Source of the DNA: Psychroserpens damuponensis
GTDB taxonomy: Bacteria; Bacteroidota; Bacteroidia; Flavobacteriales; Flavobacteriaceae
Length of the DNA stretch: 64,000 nt
Assembly (NCBI RefSeq): GCF_000826655.1
Contig: NZ_JXJO01000023.1
Coordinates: 1-64,000 of the forward strand
Direction of reading: 5' to 3'
Within the stretch, counting starts at the first letter, position 1, and each line of letters opens with the position of its first letter. The translations under genes and the position numbers were made by a program. The notes under the pieces are model-generated. The model saw nothing but the letters and a program-made list of their open reading frames with translations, searched no databases and was not told the origin of the DNA. Positions 41,806 to 51,692 of the stretch are shown piece after piece.

Positions 41806-44800
41806 TAGGTGTTACTCGATTTTTTAGAGATGAAGAAGCCTTTGTTGAGCTAAACAAACAGGTAATACCAAAAATTTGCGATTCCAAAAAAATAGGAGAA
41901 ACTATTAGGATTTGGATTGCAGGTTGTTCAACTGGAGAAGAGGTATATACCATAGCAATGCTATTTAACGACTATATTACAAAAAACAAATTAGGGATAG
42001 AATTTAAAATATTTGCTACAGATATAGATACAAATGCATTGGAAGTAGCTAGTATGGGTATTTATAATATAAATATTATTAATGAAATTAATAAAGAATT
42101 TTTAGAAACCTATTTTATAAAATCTGAAAACAGACTTCAAATAATAAAAACGATAAGAGAAAAAATTGTCTTTTCAAATCACAATTTATTGAAATCGCCT
42201 CCTTTTATTAATTTAGACTTAGCATCTTGCAGAAACCTACTCATATACTTTGACAAAAAAATACAGAGAAAAGTAATGCGTAATTTTCAGTTTTCGTTAA
42301 ACATTTTTGGATATTTATTTCTTGGTAATAGCGAATCTTTAGGTGAAATAGAGCCTTACTTTAAAACTATTAACAGTAAATGGAAAATTTTTCAAAATAT
42401 TGTAAAAACTAAATATATACCAGAATCCCATTCACTATCTAGTATAAATTCTATTCCAAGAACAAAAACAATATTGTATCCTATTAACAAAAAAAACTAT
42501 TTACATACTGAAGATTATCCATTTAATAAATACTTAAGTAGTCGTTTTAGTCCAGACGCTATATTTATAGATCATAGTTTTAATATTTTATTTATAAAAG
42601 GAAATGTTGGAAAAAAACTACACCATAAAGAAGGTGTTTTCCATAACAACCTTTTAAAAATAGTGAATGAAGATATTGCTCTTCTATTAAAAAAAGGCAT
42701 AAGAGAACTAGAAAAAACTAAAAAGGATGTACTTATTAATAACATTATTAATAACGCAGAGGGCACATCTTATACATTTAATCTTAAAATACATAAACCT
42801 ACATCAAGCAAAAATTTAGACGATTGTTATTTGATAGAATTTAGTCAAGACATAATAGTAGAAAACCTTGAAGAACTAAATATATCTACATCTCTTCCTA
42901 GCGAAGCTACAATAGAACAAATTGAAGACTTAGAATATGAAATAAAAACTTTAAAATTAGAACTTCAAAATACCATAGAAGAGTTAGAGACAACTAATGA
43001 AGAATTACAGTCATCCAACGAAGAGTTAATGGCTACTAATGAAGAACTACAAAGCACTAATGAAGAGTTACAGTCTGTAAATGAAGAATTATATACTGTT
43101 AACACTGAAATGCAAGAAAAAAACAAGGAGTTAACAAATTTAAGCAACGACGTTATAAACCTTTTAGACAATACCGAAATCGCTACTTTATTTTTAGATG
43201 CAGAATTACGTATTAGAAAATTTACACCAGCAATTAAACAGATATTTAAATTACAAGAAGAAGATATTGGCAGAAAACTATCTAATTTCACCTCTAATTT
43301 TAACACAAAAACAACAGCTAAATTAATTTCAGACGCAAAACACTCCATAACAAAACTAAATATTACGGAGAGTCAAATACGAGATAAACAGGGCAACTTT
43401 TACTTGCAACGCATTAGCCCTTTTGTAACATCTAGCAAAGTATTAGACGGTGTGGTTATTACTATAAATAATATTAACAAAATAAAAGAAGTAGAACTAG
43501 AATTAGAAGAAGTCGATTATAAATACCATAAATTGTTCAAAAATTTAACTGAAGGCTTTATTCATGCTAAAATAATAACGAACAGTAAAGGAGATGCAAT
43601 AGACTGGGAATATATTGATGTCAATCCAGCTTATGCTAAAATGTTAGGATTAAAAACAGACGAAATTATTGGTAAAAAAGTTTCAGAAATAGTTCCTCAA
43701 TTAAAAGACGATCCAAATCAATGGATTAAAAAATATGCTAAAACAGCTTTTTTAGAAAAAAACCAAACTATAGAGGGTTATGTCGAAGCGTTAAACAAAT
43801 ATTTCCTTGTTAACACTTTTTGTCCTAAAAAAGGAGAATTTGCTGGTACAATCTCAGATTTCACAGAGTTAAAGAAAAAAGAAGAAGCTTTAATTACTAG
43901 TAAATATGAGTTAGACCGCATACAAAGTATAACACATGTAGGGAGTTGGACCATGGATATTCTTACAGGAAACTTGACTTGGAGTGATGAACTATTCCGA
44001 ATCTTTAAATTAGATTTAAACCAAGACCCTCCTAATTACAACTTGCATAAAGACTTATTTACCAATGAAAGTTGGGAAAACTTATCGAAGGCCGTAAATC
44101 TAGCACAAAGCAAGGGGAAACCTTACGAACTAGAACTCAAAATGATTAGAACCGATGGTGAAATTGGTTGGATGTGGGCAAAAGGTGAGGCTGTAAAAGA
44201 AAAAGGTGAAATAGTAAAACTAAGAGGCTCTGCCCAAGATATAACCAAAATTAAAGAGAACGAAAAAGCTTTGATTATTGCTAAAAAACAAGCCGAAGAT
44301 GCCGTACTAGCTAATAAACATAAAAATTTCTTTTTAGCTAATATGAGTCATGAAATTAGAACTCCAATATCTAGCGTACTCGGTTTTGCAGATCTTTTAA
44401 GAAGCGACGATCTAACCAAGAAAAACAAGCTCCAATACATCGAAATAATAGACAACAACTCTAAACAACTACTCAATTTAATAGACGATATTATTGACGT
44501 TTCTAAAATAGAATCAGACCAATTAAAAATATTGTATAAAAACTGTAATATAAGTGAGTTGTTAGAAAATGTAGCTCTAAATTTTGAACAAATTAAAGCT
44601 CAAAAAGAAAAAAAACACCTTAAACTTGAGGTGATTATACCCAAAGATCTCAAAAACTTAATTATAAACACAGATCCAAGAAGGTTAGAGCAAGTACTCT
44701 CCAACTTAATAAATAATGCTATAAAATTTTCTGATAAGGGAACAATTAGCTTCGGTTTAAAAAAGGAAGAAAACTACTTATCATTCTTTGTAAAAGATGA

Positions 44801-45428
44801 AGGTATTGGCATTGCAAAAAGCAAACAACAAGAAATTTTCGAACGTTTCAAACAAGTTAATTACAAAGATAGCGCTAAATATGGAGGCACTGGATTAGGC
44901 TTATCCATTTGTCAAGCAATTATAACACTTTTAGGAGGAGAAATTTCAGTAGAATCAAAAAGATATAAAGGAACCACCTTTAACTTTAAAATCCCCATAA
45001 AACCAGCAACAGCTCCCATTGAAAATACTGTAAAAACACGTGTTCAAAATGATGATTTTCTTAAAGACAAAACCATTTTAATCGCAGAAGACAACACGCT
45101 AATTAGAATGTTATTAGGAGTGATTCTAAAAAAGACTGGAGCTCAAATCATATTTGCCAACAATGGCAAGATTGCTGTGCATTTATATAAAGAAAATCCA
45201 AATATAGATTTAGTCCTTTTAGACATTAGAATGCCAAAAATGAGTGGTATAGAGGCTATGGATTTAATTTTAAAAACTAATCCAAAGGCTAAAATAATAA
45301 TGCAAACTGCACATGCAATGGAAGAAGAAAAAACGATGTGCTATGAAAAAGGATGTGTCGATTTTTTAACAAAACCAATTATAAAAGAGCATTTACTACA
45401 AACCATAGCAAAATGGATAGAGAATTAA
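41763..45428 (+). CDS. 3' part of the split protein: CheR SAM domain, coiled coil, PAS domains, histidine kinase and receiver
   Basis: Read in the -1 frame from the poly-A run. It contains the CheR methyltransferase domain (LIGVTRFFRDEEAFV, WIAGCSTGEEVYTIAML as the SAM loop, ATDIDTNAL, SCRNLLIYF), a long NEEL heptad coiled coil (about 42900-43130), a PAS-like domain next to it, two further PAS domains (about 43520-44260), HisKA with the phospho-His in ANMSHEIRTPISSVLG, HATPase (NLINNAIKFSD, DEGIGIA, GGTGLGLSICQ) and a C-terminal receiver (ILIAEDN, phospho-Asp in LVLLDIRMPKMSG, FLTKPI). The first ATG in this frame (41958) lies after the SAM loop, so it is unlikely to be a separate gene. The intact family couples methyl-group enzymes to two-component signalling. 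Confidence 0.8.
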   Translation, partial: KNDKEKEALRDDFLIGVTRFFRDEEAFVELNKQVIPKICDSKKIGETIRIWIAGCSTGEEVYTIAMLFNDYITKNKLGIEFKIFATDIDTNALEVASMGIYNINIINEINKEFLETYFIKSENRLQIIKTIREKIVFSNHNLLKSPPFINLDLASCRNLLIYFDKKIQRKVMRNFQFSLNIFGYLFLGNSESLGEIEPYFKTINSKWKIFQNIVKTKYIPESHSLSSINSIPRTKTILYPINKKNYLHTEDYPFNKYLSSRFSPDAIFIDHSFNILFIKGNVGKKLHHKEGVFHNNLLKIVNEDIALLLKKGIRELEKTKKDVLINNIINNAEGTSYTFNLKIHKPTSSKNLDDCYLIEFSQDIIVENLEELNISTSLPSEATIEQIEDLEYEIKTLKLELQNTIEELETTNEELQSSNEELMATNEELQSTNEELQSVNEELYTVNTEMQEKNKELTNLSNDVINLLDNTEIATLFLDAELRIRKFTPAIKQIFKLQEEDIGRKLSNFTSNFNTKTTAKLISDAKHSITKLNITESQIRDKQGNFYLQRISPFVTSSKVLDGVVITINNINKIKEVELELEEVDYKYHKLFKNLTEGFIHAKIITNSKGDAIDWEYIDVNPAYAKMLGLKTDEIIGKKVSEIVPQLKDDPNQWIKKYAKTAFLEKNQTIEGYVEALNKYFLVNTFCPKKGEFAGTISDFTELKKKEEALITSKYELDRIQSITHVGSWTMDILTGNLTWSDELFRIFKLDLNQDPPNYNLHKDLFTNESWENLSKAVNLAQSKGKPYELELKMIRTDGEIGWMWAKGEAVKEKGEIVKLRGSAQDITKIKENEKALIIAKKQAEDAVLANKHKNFFLANMSHEIRTPISSVLGFADLLRSDDLTKKNKLQYIEIIDNNSKQLLNLIDDIIDVSKIESDQLKILYKNCNISELLENVALNFEQIKAQKEKKHLKLEVIIPKDLKNLIINTDPRRLEQVLSNLINNAIKFSDKGTISFGLKKEENYLSFFVKDEGIGIAKSKQQEIFERFKQVNYKDSAKYGGTGLGLSICQAIITLLGGEISVESKRYKGTTFNFKIPIKPATAPIENTVKTRVQNDDFLKDKTILIAEDNTLIRMLLGVILKKTGAQIIFANNGKIAVHLYKENPNIDLVLLDIRMPKMSGIEAMDLILKTNPKAKIIMQTAHAMEEEKTMCYEKGCVDFLTKPIIKEHLLQTIAKWIEN

Positions 45429-45517
45429 GAAAACAAATAATAATTTTCTATTCTATTTAAATTAATAGACGACTATTTAATTTTATAAAAAGCAATTAGC
45501 TATTAAATAAAAATAAC

Positions 45518-45525
45518 TATATTTG
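45518..45525 (+). promoter_or_regulatory. Promoter -7 element TATATTTG for rpsO
   Basis: An exact TAnnTTTG, 54 bases before the rpsO ATG. The hairpin at 45531-45547 would lie at the very start of the transcript. Confidence 0.65.
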
Positions 45526-45530
45526 CCGCT

Positions 45531-45547
45531 CGAAAGAAGAGCTTTCG
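45531..45547 (+). promoter_or_regulatory. Hairpin in the rpsO leader, possible S15 autoregulatory site
   Basis: CGAAAG (45531-45536) pairs with CTTTCG (45542-45547) across a 5-base loop, between promoter and start codon. S15 represses its own mRNA through leader structures in several bacteria; that role here is inference. Confidence 0.4.
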
Positions 45548-45579
45548 TATACATAAAAATCATTTACAACAATATTAGC

Positions 45580-45849
45580 ATGTATTTAGATCAAAAAGAA
45601 AAAGAAGCCATCTTTAAAAAACATGGCAAAAATGCACAAGACACTGGAACTGCAGAAGGTCAAATCGCATTATTTACTTACAGAATTAACCACTTAACAG
45701 AGCACTTAAAAAACAATCGTAAAGATTATAATACTGAGCGTTCATTAGTAAAGTTAGTAGGTAAAAGAAGAAGCTTACTAGATTACTTAACTAAGAAAGA
45801 TATTTTAAGATATCGTGCAATAGTTAAAGAATTGAATTTAAGAAAATAA
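45580..45849 (+). CDS. rpsO: 30S ribosomal protein S15
   Basis: An 89-residue protein, the normal S15 length, starting MYLDQKEKEAIFKKHG; ATG 45580 is taken because the family starts here and the ORF extension to 45523 overlaps the promoter. Family landmarks are DTGTAEGQIALFTYRI, LTEHLKNNRKDYN and GKRRSLLDYL. It binds the central domain of 16S rRNA early in 30S assembly. It is followed by a terminator and then pnp, the conserved rpsO-pnp order. Confidence 0.97.
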   Translation: MYLDQKEKEAIFKKHGKNAQDTGTAEGQIALFTYRINHLTEHLKNNRKDYNTERSLVKLVGKRRSLLDYLTKKDILRYRAIVKELNLRK

Positions 45850-45853
45850 TATT

Positions 45854-45879
45854 AAAGAGGCTTCGTGCCTCTTTTTTTT
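45854..45879 (+). terminator. Rho-independent terminator after rpsO
   Basis: Stem AAAGAGGC / GCCTCTTT (45854-45861 and 45867-45874) with a TTCGT loop and a T-run. Some transcription may read through into pnp. Confidence 0.85.
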
Positions 45880-46025
45880 ATACAAATAACTCTTACGATA
45901 GAGTATAACAATCGTAAATAAGAAGCTTGATCCCGAAAAAAAGTTCAGGACAAATAGTTTTTCATTGGTCACGACATTTATGTCACACAACAACTACAAC
46001 AACACAACGACCATTGTTTAACAAT

Positions 46026-46053
46026 ATTCTAACGAGCAATAATGCGTTAGAAT
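46026..46053 (+). promoter_or_regulatory. Hairpin just upstream of pnp, possible autoregulatory leader
   Basis: A perfect 9-bp stem ATTCTAACG (46026-46034) / CGTTAGAAT (46045-46053) with a 10-base loop, ending 18 bases before the pnp ATG. There is no T-run, so it is not a terminator. In E. coli, PNPase controls its own mRNA through a leader stem-loop; an analogous role here is inference. Confidence 0.45.
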
Positions 46054-46071
46054 TTAGAATTAAAAAAATTT

Positions 46072-48324
46072 ATGATTCCAAAGGTATTTAGAGAGGTCAT
46101 AGACCTTGGTGACGGTAGAGAGATTTCTATCGAAACTGGAAAATTAGCAAAACAAGCACATGGTAGCGTTGTTGTGCAATCTGGAAAATGTATGTTATTA
46201 TGTACAGCTGTTTCCAATTATGAACAAAAAGACGTCAACTTCCTTCCACTAACAGTAGATTACAGAGAGAAATTTGCAGCAGCAGGACGTTATCCTGGTG
46301 GTTTCTTTAAAAGAGAAGCCAGACCTAGTGATGGTGAAGTATTAACAATGCGTTTAGTGGATAGAGTTTTACGTCCATTATTCCCAAAAGATTACCATTC
46401 TGAAACTCAGGTAATGATACAATTAATGTCTCATGATCCTGAAGTTATGCCAGATGCAATGGCAGGTTTAGCCGCTTCCGCAGCTATTCAATTATCAGAT
46501 TTCCCTTTTGAATGTCCAATTTCAGAAGCGAGAGTTGGTCGTATTAATGGAGAATTCGTAATCAACCCAACATTTGCGCAATTAGAAGAGTCTGACATCG
46601 ATATGATGATTGGTGCTTCAGCTGATTCTGTAATGATGGTTGAAGGTGAAATGGATGAAATTTCTGAAGAAGAAATGGCAGACGCTATTAAGTTTGCTCA
46701 TGAGCATATTAAAGTACAATGTGCTGCTCAAGTAAAATTAGCAGAAGCATTTGGTAAAAAAGAAACTCGTGAGTATGAGCCAGAACGCGAAGATGACGAT
46801 TTAGCGAAAAAAATTCATGATTTAGCTTACGATAAAGTATATGCTATTGCTAAGGCAGGATCTTCTAAACATGAAAGAAGCGCAGCTTTTAGTGATATTA
46901 AAGAAGAAGTTAAAGCAACATTTTCTGAAGAAGAATTAGAAGATTACGGTGGATTAGTTTCTAAATATTATGCTAAAGCAGAAAAAGCAGCAATTAGAGA
47001 TTTAACATTAGACGAAGGTTTACGTTTAGATGGTCGTAAAACTACAGATATTAGACCAATATGGTGTGAAGTAGATTACTTACCTTCAACACACGGTTCT
47101 TCTGTATTTACACGTGGAGAAACGCAAGCATTAGCAACAGTAACGTTAGGTACATCTAGAGATGCCAACCAAATAGATATGCCATCTCAAGAAGGTGAAG
47201 AGCGTTTCTATTTACATTATAACTTCCCTCCTTTTTGTACAGGTGAAGCTAGACCAATTCGTGGAACCTCTCGTAGAGAAGTAGGTCACGGTAACTTAGC
47301 ACAACGTGCGTTAAAAGGAATGGTACCAGATGATTGTCCGTACACAGTACGTGTTGTATCTGAAGTATTAGAATCTAACGGTTCGTCTTCTATGGCAACT
47401 GTTTGTGCTGGTACAATGGCAATGATGGATGCTGGTGTACAAATGACAAAACCAGTTTCTGGTATTGCAATGGGATTAATCTCTGATGCCGATTCTGGAA
47501 AATATGCTGTATTATCCGATATCTTAGGAGATGAAGATCACCTTGGTGATATGGATTTTAAAGTAACTGGTACTGCAGATGGTATTACAGCTTGTCAAAT
47601 GGATATTAAAGTAAAAGGTTTATCATACGAGATTTTAGTTAACGCACTACAACAAGCTCGTGACGGTCGTTTACATATCTTAGAAAAATTGACTGATACA
47701 ATTGCTACACCAAATGCAGATGTAAAAGACCATGCACCAACAATGATTACAAGACGTGTTCCTAACGAATTTATTGGAGCGTTAATTGGTCCTGGTGGAA
47801 AAGTAATACAAGAAATGCAAAAAGAAACTGAGACAACTATCGTTATCAACGAAGATCCAGTGACTGAAGAAGGTATTGTAGAAATTTTAGGAGTTGGTAA
47901 AAAAGGTATTGATGCTGTTATGGCAAAAATTGATGCTATTTTATTTAAACCTGAAGTGGGTAGCGTATACGAAGTTAAAGTTATTAAAATGTTAGATTTT
48001 GGTGCTGTTGTAGAATATATGGAAGCTCCAGGAAACGAAGTTTTATTACACGTTAGTGAATTAGCTTGGGAACGTACTGAAAATGTTAGCGATGTTGTTA
48101 ATATGGGAGACGTTTTTGATGTAAAATACTTTGGTATAGACAAACGTACGCGTAAAGAAAAAGTATCTCGCAAGGCTATTTTACCAAAACCAGAAGGTTT
48201 TGTAGAAAGACCTCCAAGAGATAATAATAGATCTGGTGGACGTGACAATAAAGGTAGAGATAATCGCGGACGAGATAATCGTCGTGATGACCGCAAACCA
48301 AGAGAAGATAAAAAAGGAGATTAA
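46072..48324 (+). CDS. pnp: Polyribonucleotide nucleotidyltransferase (PNPase)
   Basis: A 750-residue 3'-5' phosphorolytic exoribonuclease. In order: first RNase PH domain (about 10-145), helical domain, second RNase PH domain (about 325-550, with [21 protein letters not shown] and [23 protein letters not shown]), KH domain ([17 protein letters not shown]) and S1 domain ([20 protein letters not shown]). The last 40 or so residues are a disordered Arg/Asp/Gly-rich tail ([19 protein letters not shown]) that could add RNA affinity. It is a core RNA-decay enzyme, located downstream of rpsO, with a leader hairpin and a terminator. Confidence 0.98.
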   Translation: MIPKVFREVIDLGDGREISIETGKLAKQAHGSVVVQSGKCMLLCTAVSNYEQKDVNFLPLTVDYREKFAAAGRYPGGFFKREARPSDGEVLTMRLVDRVLRPLFPKDYHSETQVMIQLMSHDPEVMPDAMAGLAASAAIQLSDFPFECPISEARVGRINGEFVINPTFAQLEESDIDMMIGASADSVMMVEGEMDEISEEEMADAIKFAHEHIKVQCAAQVKLAEAFGKKETREYEPEREDDDLAKKIHDLAYDKVYAIAKAGSSKHERSAAFSDIKEEVKATFSEEELEDYGGLVSKYYAKAEKAAIRDLTLDEGLRLDGRKTTDIRPIWCEVDYLPSTHGSSVFTRGETQALATVTLGTSRDANQIDMPSQEGEERFYLHYNFPPFCTGEARPIRGTSRREVGHGNLAQRALKGMVPDDCPYTVRVVSEVLESNGSSSMATVCAGTMAMMDAGVQMTKPVSGIAMGLISDADSGKYAVLSDILGDEDHLGDMDFKVTGTADGITACQMDIKVKGLSYEILVNALQQARDGRLHILEKLTDTIATPNADVKDHAPTMITRRVPNEFIGALIGPGGKVIQEMQKETETTIVINEDPVTEEGIVEILGVGKKGIDAVMAKIDAILFKPEVGSVYEVKVIKMLDFGAVVEYMEAPGNEVLLHVSELAWERTENVSDVVNMGDVFDVKYFGIDKRTRKEKVSRKAILPKPEGFVERPPRDNNRSGGRDNKGRDNRGRDNRRDDRKPREDKKGD

Positions 48325-48343
48325 TTTCTTTTAACTCAAATAC

Positions 48344-48383
48344 AAAACCTCAAACGGAATTAAGTCTGTTTGAGGTTTTTTTT
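48344..48383 (+). terminator. Rho-independent terminator after pnp
   Basis: A 12-bp stem AAAACCTCAAAC / GTTTGAGGTTTT (48344-48355 and 48368-48379) followed by Ts. A TCTTCGGAA word lies just after it at 48389-48397. Confidence 0.9.
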
Positions 48384-48501
48384 GTTTTTCTTCGGAAATG
48401 TTAAATTTCATTCTTTAATCATAAATAAATGCTAAAAAAAATCTAAAAGCCAAATCCTCGCGTAAATCTAGAAACACAACCATAAACATCTAGATCACTT
48501 C

Positions 48502-49941
48502 ATGAAAACTAAAAACTCTACTCTTGTCACAGTAAAATCAACAACTGACAATAAAAACAGCAAACTCTTAAATCAAATAAAATCATTTTTCAACCATTTC
48601 AATGTTGACATCAATGATCCCGAAACACGACGAAATTTAACGGTCCTCTTTAGTTCTTTTCTACTAATGGCTATTGGAATTTATTTTTTTAGCGTATTTA
48701 GTGGTGATCTTGATATTATCAATACTGAGCGTTTAACTTCGTTTTGGGGAACTGTATTTATAACCATTACAACTGCCTTAGTGGTATTTAAAGGCGCTTT
48801 ATTTCTCTTCATGCTTTATAAATATTTTAGATATAAACCAATAGCTCCAGTTTCTAATGATGAACTACCAACGGTTACAGTTATAGTTCCTGCCTATAAT
48901 GAAGGTAAACAAGTATGGGATACACTAATGAGTTTGGCAGCTAGTGATTATCCACAACACAAATTAGAATTATTATCTATAGATGATGGCAGTAAAGATG
49001 ATACTTGGATTTGGATGCAAGATGCCAAAAAGAAATTAGGTGATCGTTTAACCATTTTACAACAACCAGAAAACCAAGGTAAACGCCATGCGCTTTATAG
49101 AGGATTTAATTTAGGTATAGGTGATATTTTTGTTACCGTAGATAGTGATTCAATTGTTAATAAAGACACGTTGAAGCATTTGGTAAGTCCGTTTGTAAAC
49201 AATGAAGATTGTGGCGCTGTTGCTGGTAATATTCGTGTTTTAAATAATAAAAAAGCCATGCTTCCTAAAATGCTAGACGTAAGTTTTGTTTTAAGTTTTG
49301 AATTTGTACGCTCTGCCGAGAGTAGTTTAAATACAGTTTTATGTACACCTGGAGCTCTAGCTGCTTATCGTAGTACAGCTGTTCATAATTGCTTACCTGA
49401 ATGGATTAACCAAACTTTTATGGGTAAACCTTCAGATATCGGAGAAGATCGCGCCATGACTAATATGATTTTAAAACAAGGAAAGCATGTACTTTTTCAA
49501 AAAAATGCAGTGGCTTATACCAACGTTCCAGAAGAGTACACAGGACTTTATAAAATGTTTATAAGATGGGGACGTAGTAATGTTCGTGAAAACTTATCTA
49601 TGGCAAAATATGTTTTTACTAATTTTAGAGAGGGTAAAAAATCTGGAGCAAGATTATTATTTGTGAGTCAGTTTTTAGAAATGATATTGAGCTATCCTTT
49701 TTTGATTATCATGTTAGTTTTTGTAGCCACACATCCGTTGTTATTTCTAGGAGCTACATTGATGAGCATTTTGGTTCTGTCTAGTTTTTCTGTAATTTTT
49801 TATTCTAATCGTTATAAAATTTCAGAATCTATTTGGGCCTACTCATATAGCATTCTCTATACATTTGGTTTATTTTGGATTACGCCTTATGCTATAGCAA
49901 CGGCAAGCAGACGTGGTTGGTTAACTCGAGAATTAACATAA
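48502..49941 (+). CDS. Membrane glycosyltransferase family 2 (hyaluronan/chitin synthase-like)
   Basis: A 479-residue processive-type GT2 enzyme. Two N-terminal transmembrane segments (about 45-70 and 85-112) precede the catalytic domain (about 125-380), which has TVIVPAYNEGKQV, SIDDGSKDD, VTVDSDS (D-x-D metal site), the acceptor/base motif GEDRAMTN, and RWGRS in place of the usual (Q/R)xxRW. Three C-terminal membrane segments follow. This layout fits NodC/HasA/PgaC-like synthases that polymerise and extrude a sugar chain through the inner membrane. The sugar is unknown. It stands alone between pnp and a small gene, separate from the polysaccharide locus at the right end. Confidence 0.87.
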   Translation: MKTKNSTLVTVKSTTDNKNSKLLNQIKSFFNHFNVDINDPETRRNLTVLFSSFLLMAIGIYFFSVFSGDLDIINTERLTSFWGTVFITITTALVVFKGALFLFMLYKYFRYKPIAPVSNDELPTVTVIVPAYNEGKQVWDTLMSLAASDYPQHKLELLSIDDGSKDDTWIWMQDAKKKLGDRLTILQQPENQGKRHALYRGFNLGIGDIFVTVDSDSIVNKDTLKHLVSPFVNNEDCGAVAGNIRVLNNKKAMLPKMLDVSFVLSFEFVRSAESSLNTVLCTPGALAAYRSTAVHNCLPEWINQTFMGKPSDIGEDRAMTNMILKQGKHVLFQKNAVAYTNVPEEYTGLYKMFIRWGRSNVRENLSMAKYVFTNFREGKKSGARLLFVSQFLEMILSYPFLIIMLVFVATHPLLFLGATLMSILVLSSFSVIFYSNRYKISESIWAYSYSILYTFGLFWITPYAIATASRRGWLTRELT

Positions 49942-50058
49942 AACAATAATACTATTTACCCGTTAAAATGAACTAACATGATTTAAGAGTTCACTACAAC
50001 TAATTAATTGGCAGTTATTTATTTGCAAATCTCAATCTTTTTAAGTATACTAATAGCT

Positions 50059-50433
50059 ATGATACATGCAGACAAAGAAAAATATAAGGACATTTTAGAA
50101 GATTCGGTAACCTATTTGGAGCAACACGGTTTTGAAAATATCAAGGTTGATAGTGAAGGCTATGAAACACCAAAATCCTATTCAAAAAAAGGAAGTGACA
50201 TATCAATAACACCAGATATTGTAGCTACAAAGGAAGGCAAAAAACACTATTTTGATATCAGTTTAAAGAGCGCAGCTCCAAAACTACTTAAATCTAAATG
50301 GCTTTTCCTTAACACGTTAACAGCTTTAAAGTCATCACATTTCAGATTAATCACTACAAGAGGACATTATAAATTCACAGCCGAAATGCTAGACGACATC
50401 AACCTCAATAACAAGAAACTAATCAAAATTTAA
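50059..50433 (+). CDS. Conserved small protein, possibly nuclease-like fold, unrecognised
   Basis: A 124-residue soluble protein; ATG 50059 (MIHADKEKYKDILEDSVTYL) is chosen over the upstream start at 50008, which adds a hydrophobic stretch out of keeping with the rest. After two predicted helices the core reads DISITPDIVATKEGKKHYFD then ISLKS and RLITTRGHYKFT. A Pro-Asp before one strand and an acidic residue plus Lys on the next is reminiscent of the PD-(D/E)xK nuclease core, but the spacing (D-x3-K) is not exact. I recall similar proteins beside rpoD in flavobacteria without a known role. Confidence 0.65.
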   Translation: MIHADKEKYKDILEDSVTYLEQHGFENIKVDSEGYETPKSYSKKGSDISITPDIVATKEGKKHYFDISLKSAAPKLLKSKWLFLNTLTALKSSHFRLITTRGHYKFTAEMLDDINLNNKKLIKI

Positions 50434-50525
50434 TTTATTTTATTTTTTTTGTAACATTTTATGTACTTGTTACGTATAACTATATACAACATTAGGGTTA
50501 CCCAAATTTAAAAGCACATAATCAA

Positions 50526-51389
50526 ATGAGACAACTTAAGATTACAAAGCAGGTTACTAACAGAGAAACCGCGTCTTTAGATAAATATTTACAAGAAATT
50601 GGTAAGGTTGATTTAATTACTGCAGATGAAGAAGTTGAATTAGCACAACGCATTAAAGCAGGAGATCAAATAGCATTAGAAAAATTAACTAAAGCAAATT
50701 TGCGTTTCGTAGTTTCTGTTGCAAAACAATATCAAAATCAAGGTTTAACATTACCAGATTTAATTAATGAAGGAAACTTAGGTTTAATTAAAGCAGCACA
50801 GCGCTTTGATGAAACTCGAGGGTTTAAATTCATTTCATATGCTGTATGGTGGATTCGACAGTCCATACTTCAAGCCTTAGCAGAACAATCTCGTATTGTA
50901 AGATTGCCATTAAATAAAATTGGAGCTATTAATAAAATTAATAAGACGTTTGCTTTTTTAGAGCAAAGTCATGAGCGTCCGCCTAGTCCAGAAGAGATTG
51001 CCAAAGAATTAGACATGACTATCAACGATGTTAAGGAGTCATTAAAAAATTCTGGTCGTCACGTCTCAATGGATGCACCTTTAGTACAAGGAGAAGACTC
51101 CAACCTTTATGATGTATTACGTAGTGGTGAATCTCCAAATCCTGATAGAGAACTACTACACGAATCTTTACGTACAGAAATCGAACGTGCTTTAGAAACA
51201 TTAACACCTCGAGAAGCCGATGTGATTAGATTATACTTTGGCCTTGGCAATCAACACCCTATGACGTTAGAAGAAATAGGTGAAACATTTGAATTAACTC
51301 GTGAGCGTGTTAGACAAATAAAAGAAAAAGCGATTCGTAGATTAAAACATACATCTCGTAGTAAAATATTAAAAACTTATTTAGGTTAA
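50526..51389 (+). CDS. rpoD: Primary sigma factor RpoD/SigA (short Bacteroidota form)
   Basis: A 287-residue sigma-70 family protein with regions 1.2 ([20 protein letters not shown]), 2 ([46 protein letters not shown]), 3 ([15 protein letters not shown]) and 4 ([35 protein letters not shown]). It lacks region 1.1 and the long non-conserved insert of E. coli RpoD, as in other Bacteroidota primary sigmas, which recognise TAnnTTTG/-33 TTG promoters. The many TAnnTTTG elements in this window fit that. I see no exact -7 element for this gene itself. Confidence 0.95.
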   Translation: MRQLKITKQVTNRETASLDKYLQEIGKVDLITADEEVELAQRIKAGDQIALEKLTKANLRFVVSVAKQYQNQGLTLPDLINEGNLGLIKAAQRFDETRGFKFISYAVWWIRQSILQALAEQSRIVRLPLNKIGAINKINKTFAFLEQSHERPPSPEEIAKELDMTINDVKESLKNSGRHVSMDAPLVQGEDSNLYDVLRSGESPNPDRELLHESLRTEIERALETLTPREADVIRLYFGLGNQHPMTLEEIGETFELTRERVRQIKEKAIRRLKHTSRSKILKTYLG

Positions 51390-51533
51390 TATCTATAAAC
51401 TCAGTTACCGAGTATTACTAGTAGAATTTAATTTAAATCCATATATTTGGTATGTAATTTTTGATTGAAATTACGACTAAATAACGACAACAACAGTTAC
51501 AAAACATAACTGTTCGTTTTTTGATTGATGAAA

Positions 51534-51560
51534 GAACCCAGAGCTGATTACTCTGGGTTC
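51534..51560 (+). terminator. Hairpin downstream of rpoD, possible terminator
   Basis: GAACCCAGAG (51534-51543) pairs perfectly with CTCTGGGTTC (51551-51560) across a 7-base loop. The following ACTCATTTTAT is only weakly T-rich, so it may be a 3'-end stabilising or weak termination hairpin. Confidence 0.5.
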
Positions 51561-51657
51561 ACTCATTTTATAATAGTTTGTATTTTTTCTTCGGAAATTC
51601 GCCAACTACAATATATCAACTATTAGTAATCTACTAGAAGAAACTTTATTTTTTGAG

Positions 51658-51665
51658 TATCTTTG
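51658..51665 (+). promoter_or_regulatory. Promoter -7 element TATCTTTG for rpe
   Basis: An exact TAnnTTTG, 27 bases before the rpe ATG at 51693. It also shows that the in-frame TTG at 51663 is not the start codon. Confidence 0.6.
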
Positions 51666-51692
51666 AAACTTAATCATAGTAACTTTTATACA

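Larger units (their letters stand above)
51390..51692. other. Intergenic region between rpoD and rpe
   Basis: It contains a perfect 10-bp hairpin (51534-51560, listed separately), a TCTTCGGAA word at 51588-51596 and the rpe promoter element at 51658-51665. No ORF is supported here. Confidence 0.6.

Noticed and set aside
42965-43348. 127-codon Ser/Asn-rich minus ORF
   Set aside because: It is the complement of the NEEL heptad coiled-coil repeats of the kinase, a low-complexity antisense frame.
41958-45428. Separate histidine-kinase gene starting at the ATG at 41958
   Set aside because: That start would cut off the SAM-binding loop of CheR encoded just upstream in the same frame; the two pieces are better seen as one frameshifted gene.
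47595-48296. 233-codon ORF on the minus strand opposite pnp
   Set aside because: It lies entirely inside the unmistakable pnp gene; its Ser/Ile/Leu-rich composition is what an antisense frame of an Arg/Asp/Glu-rich gene gives.
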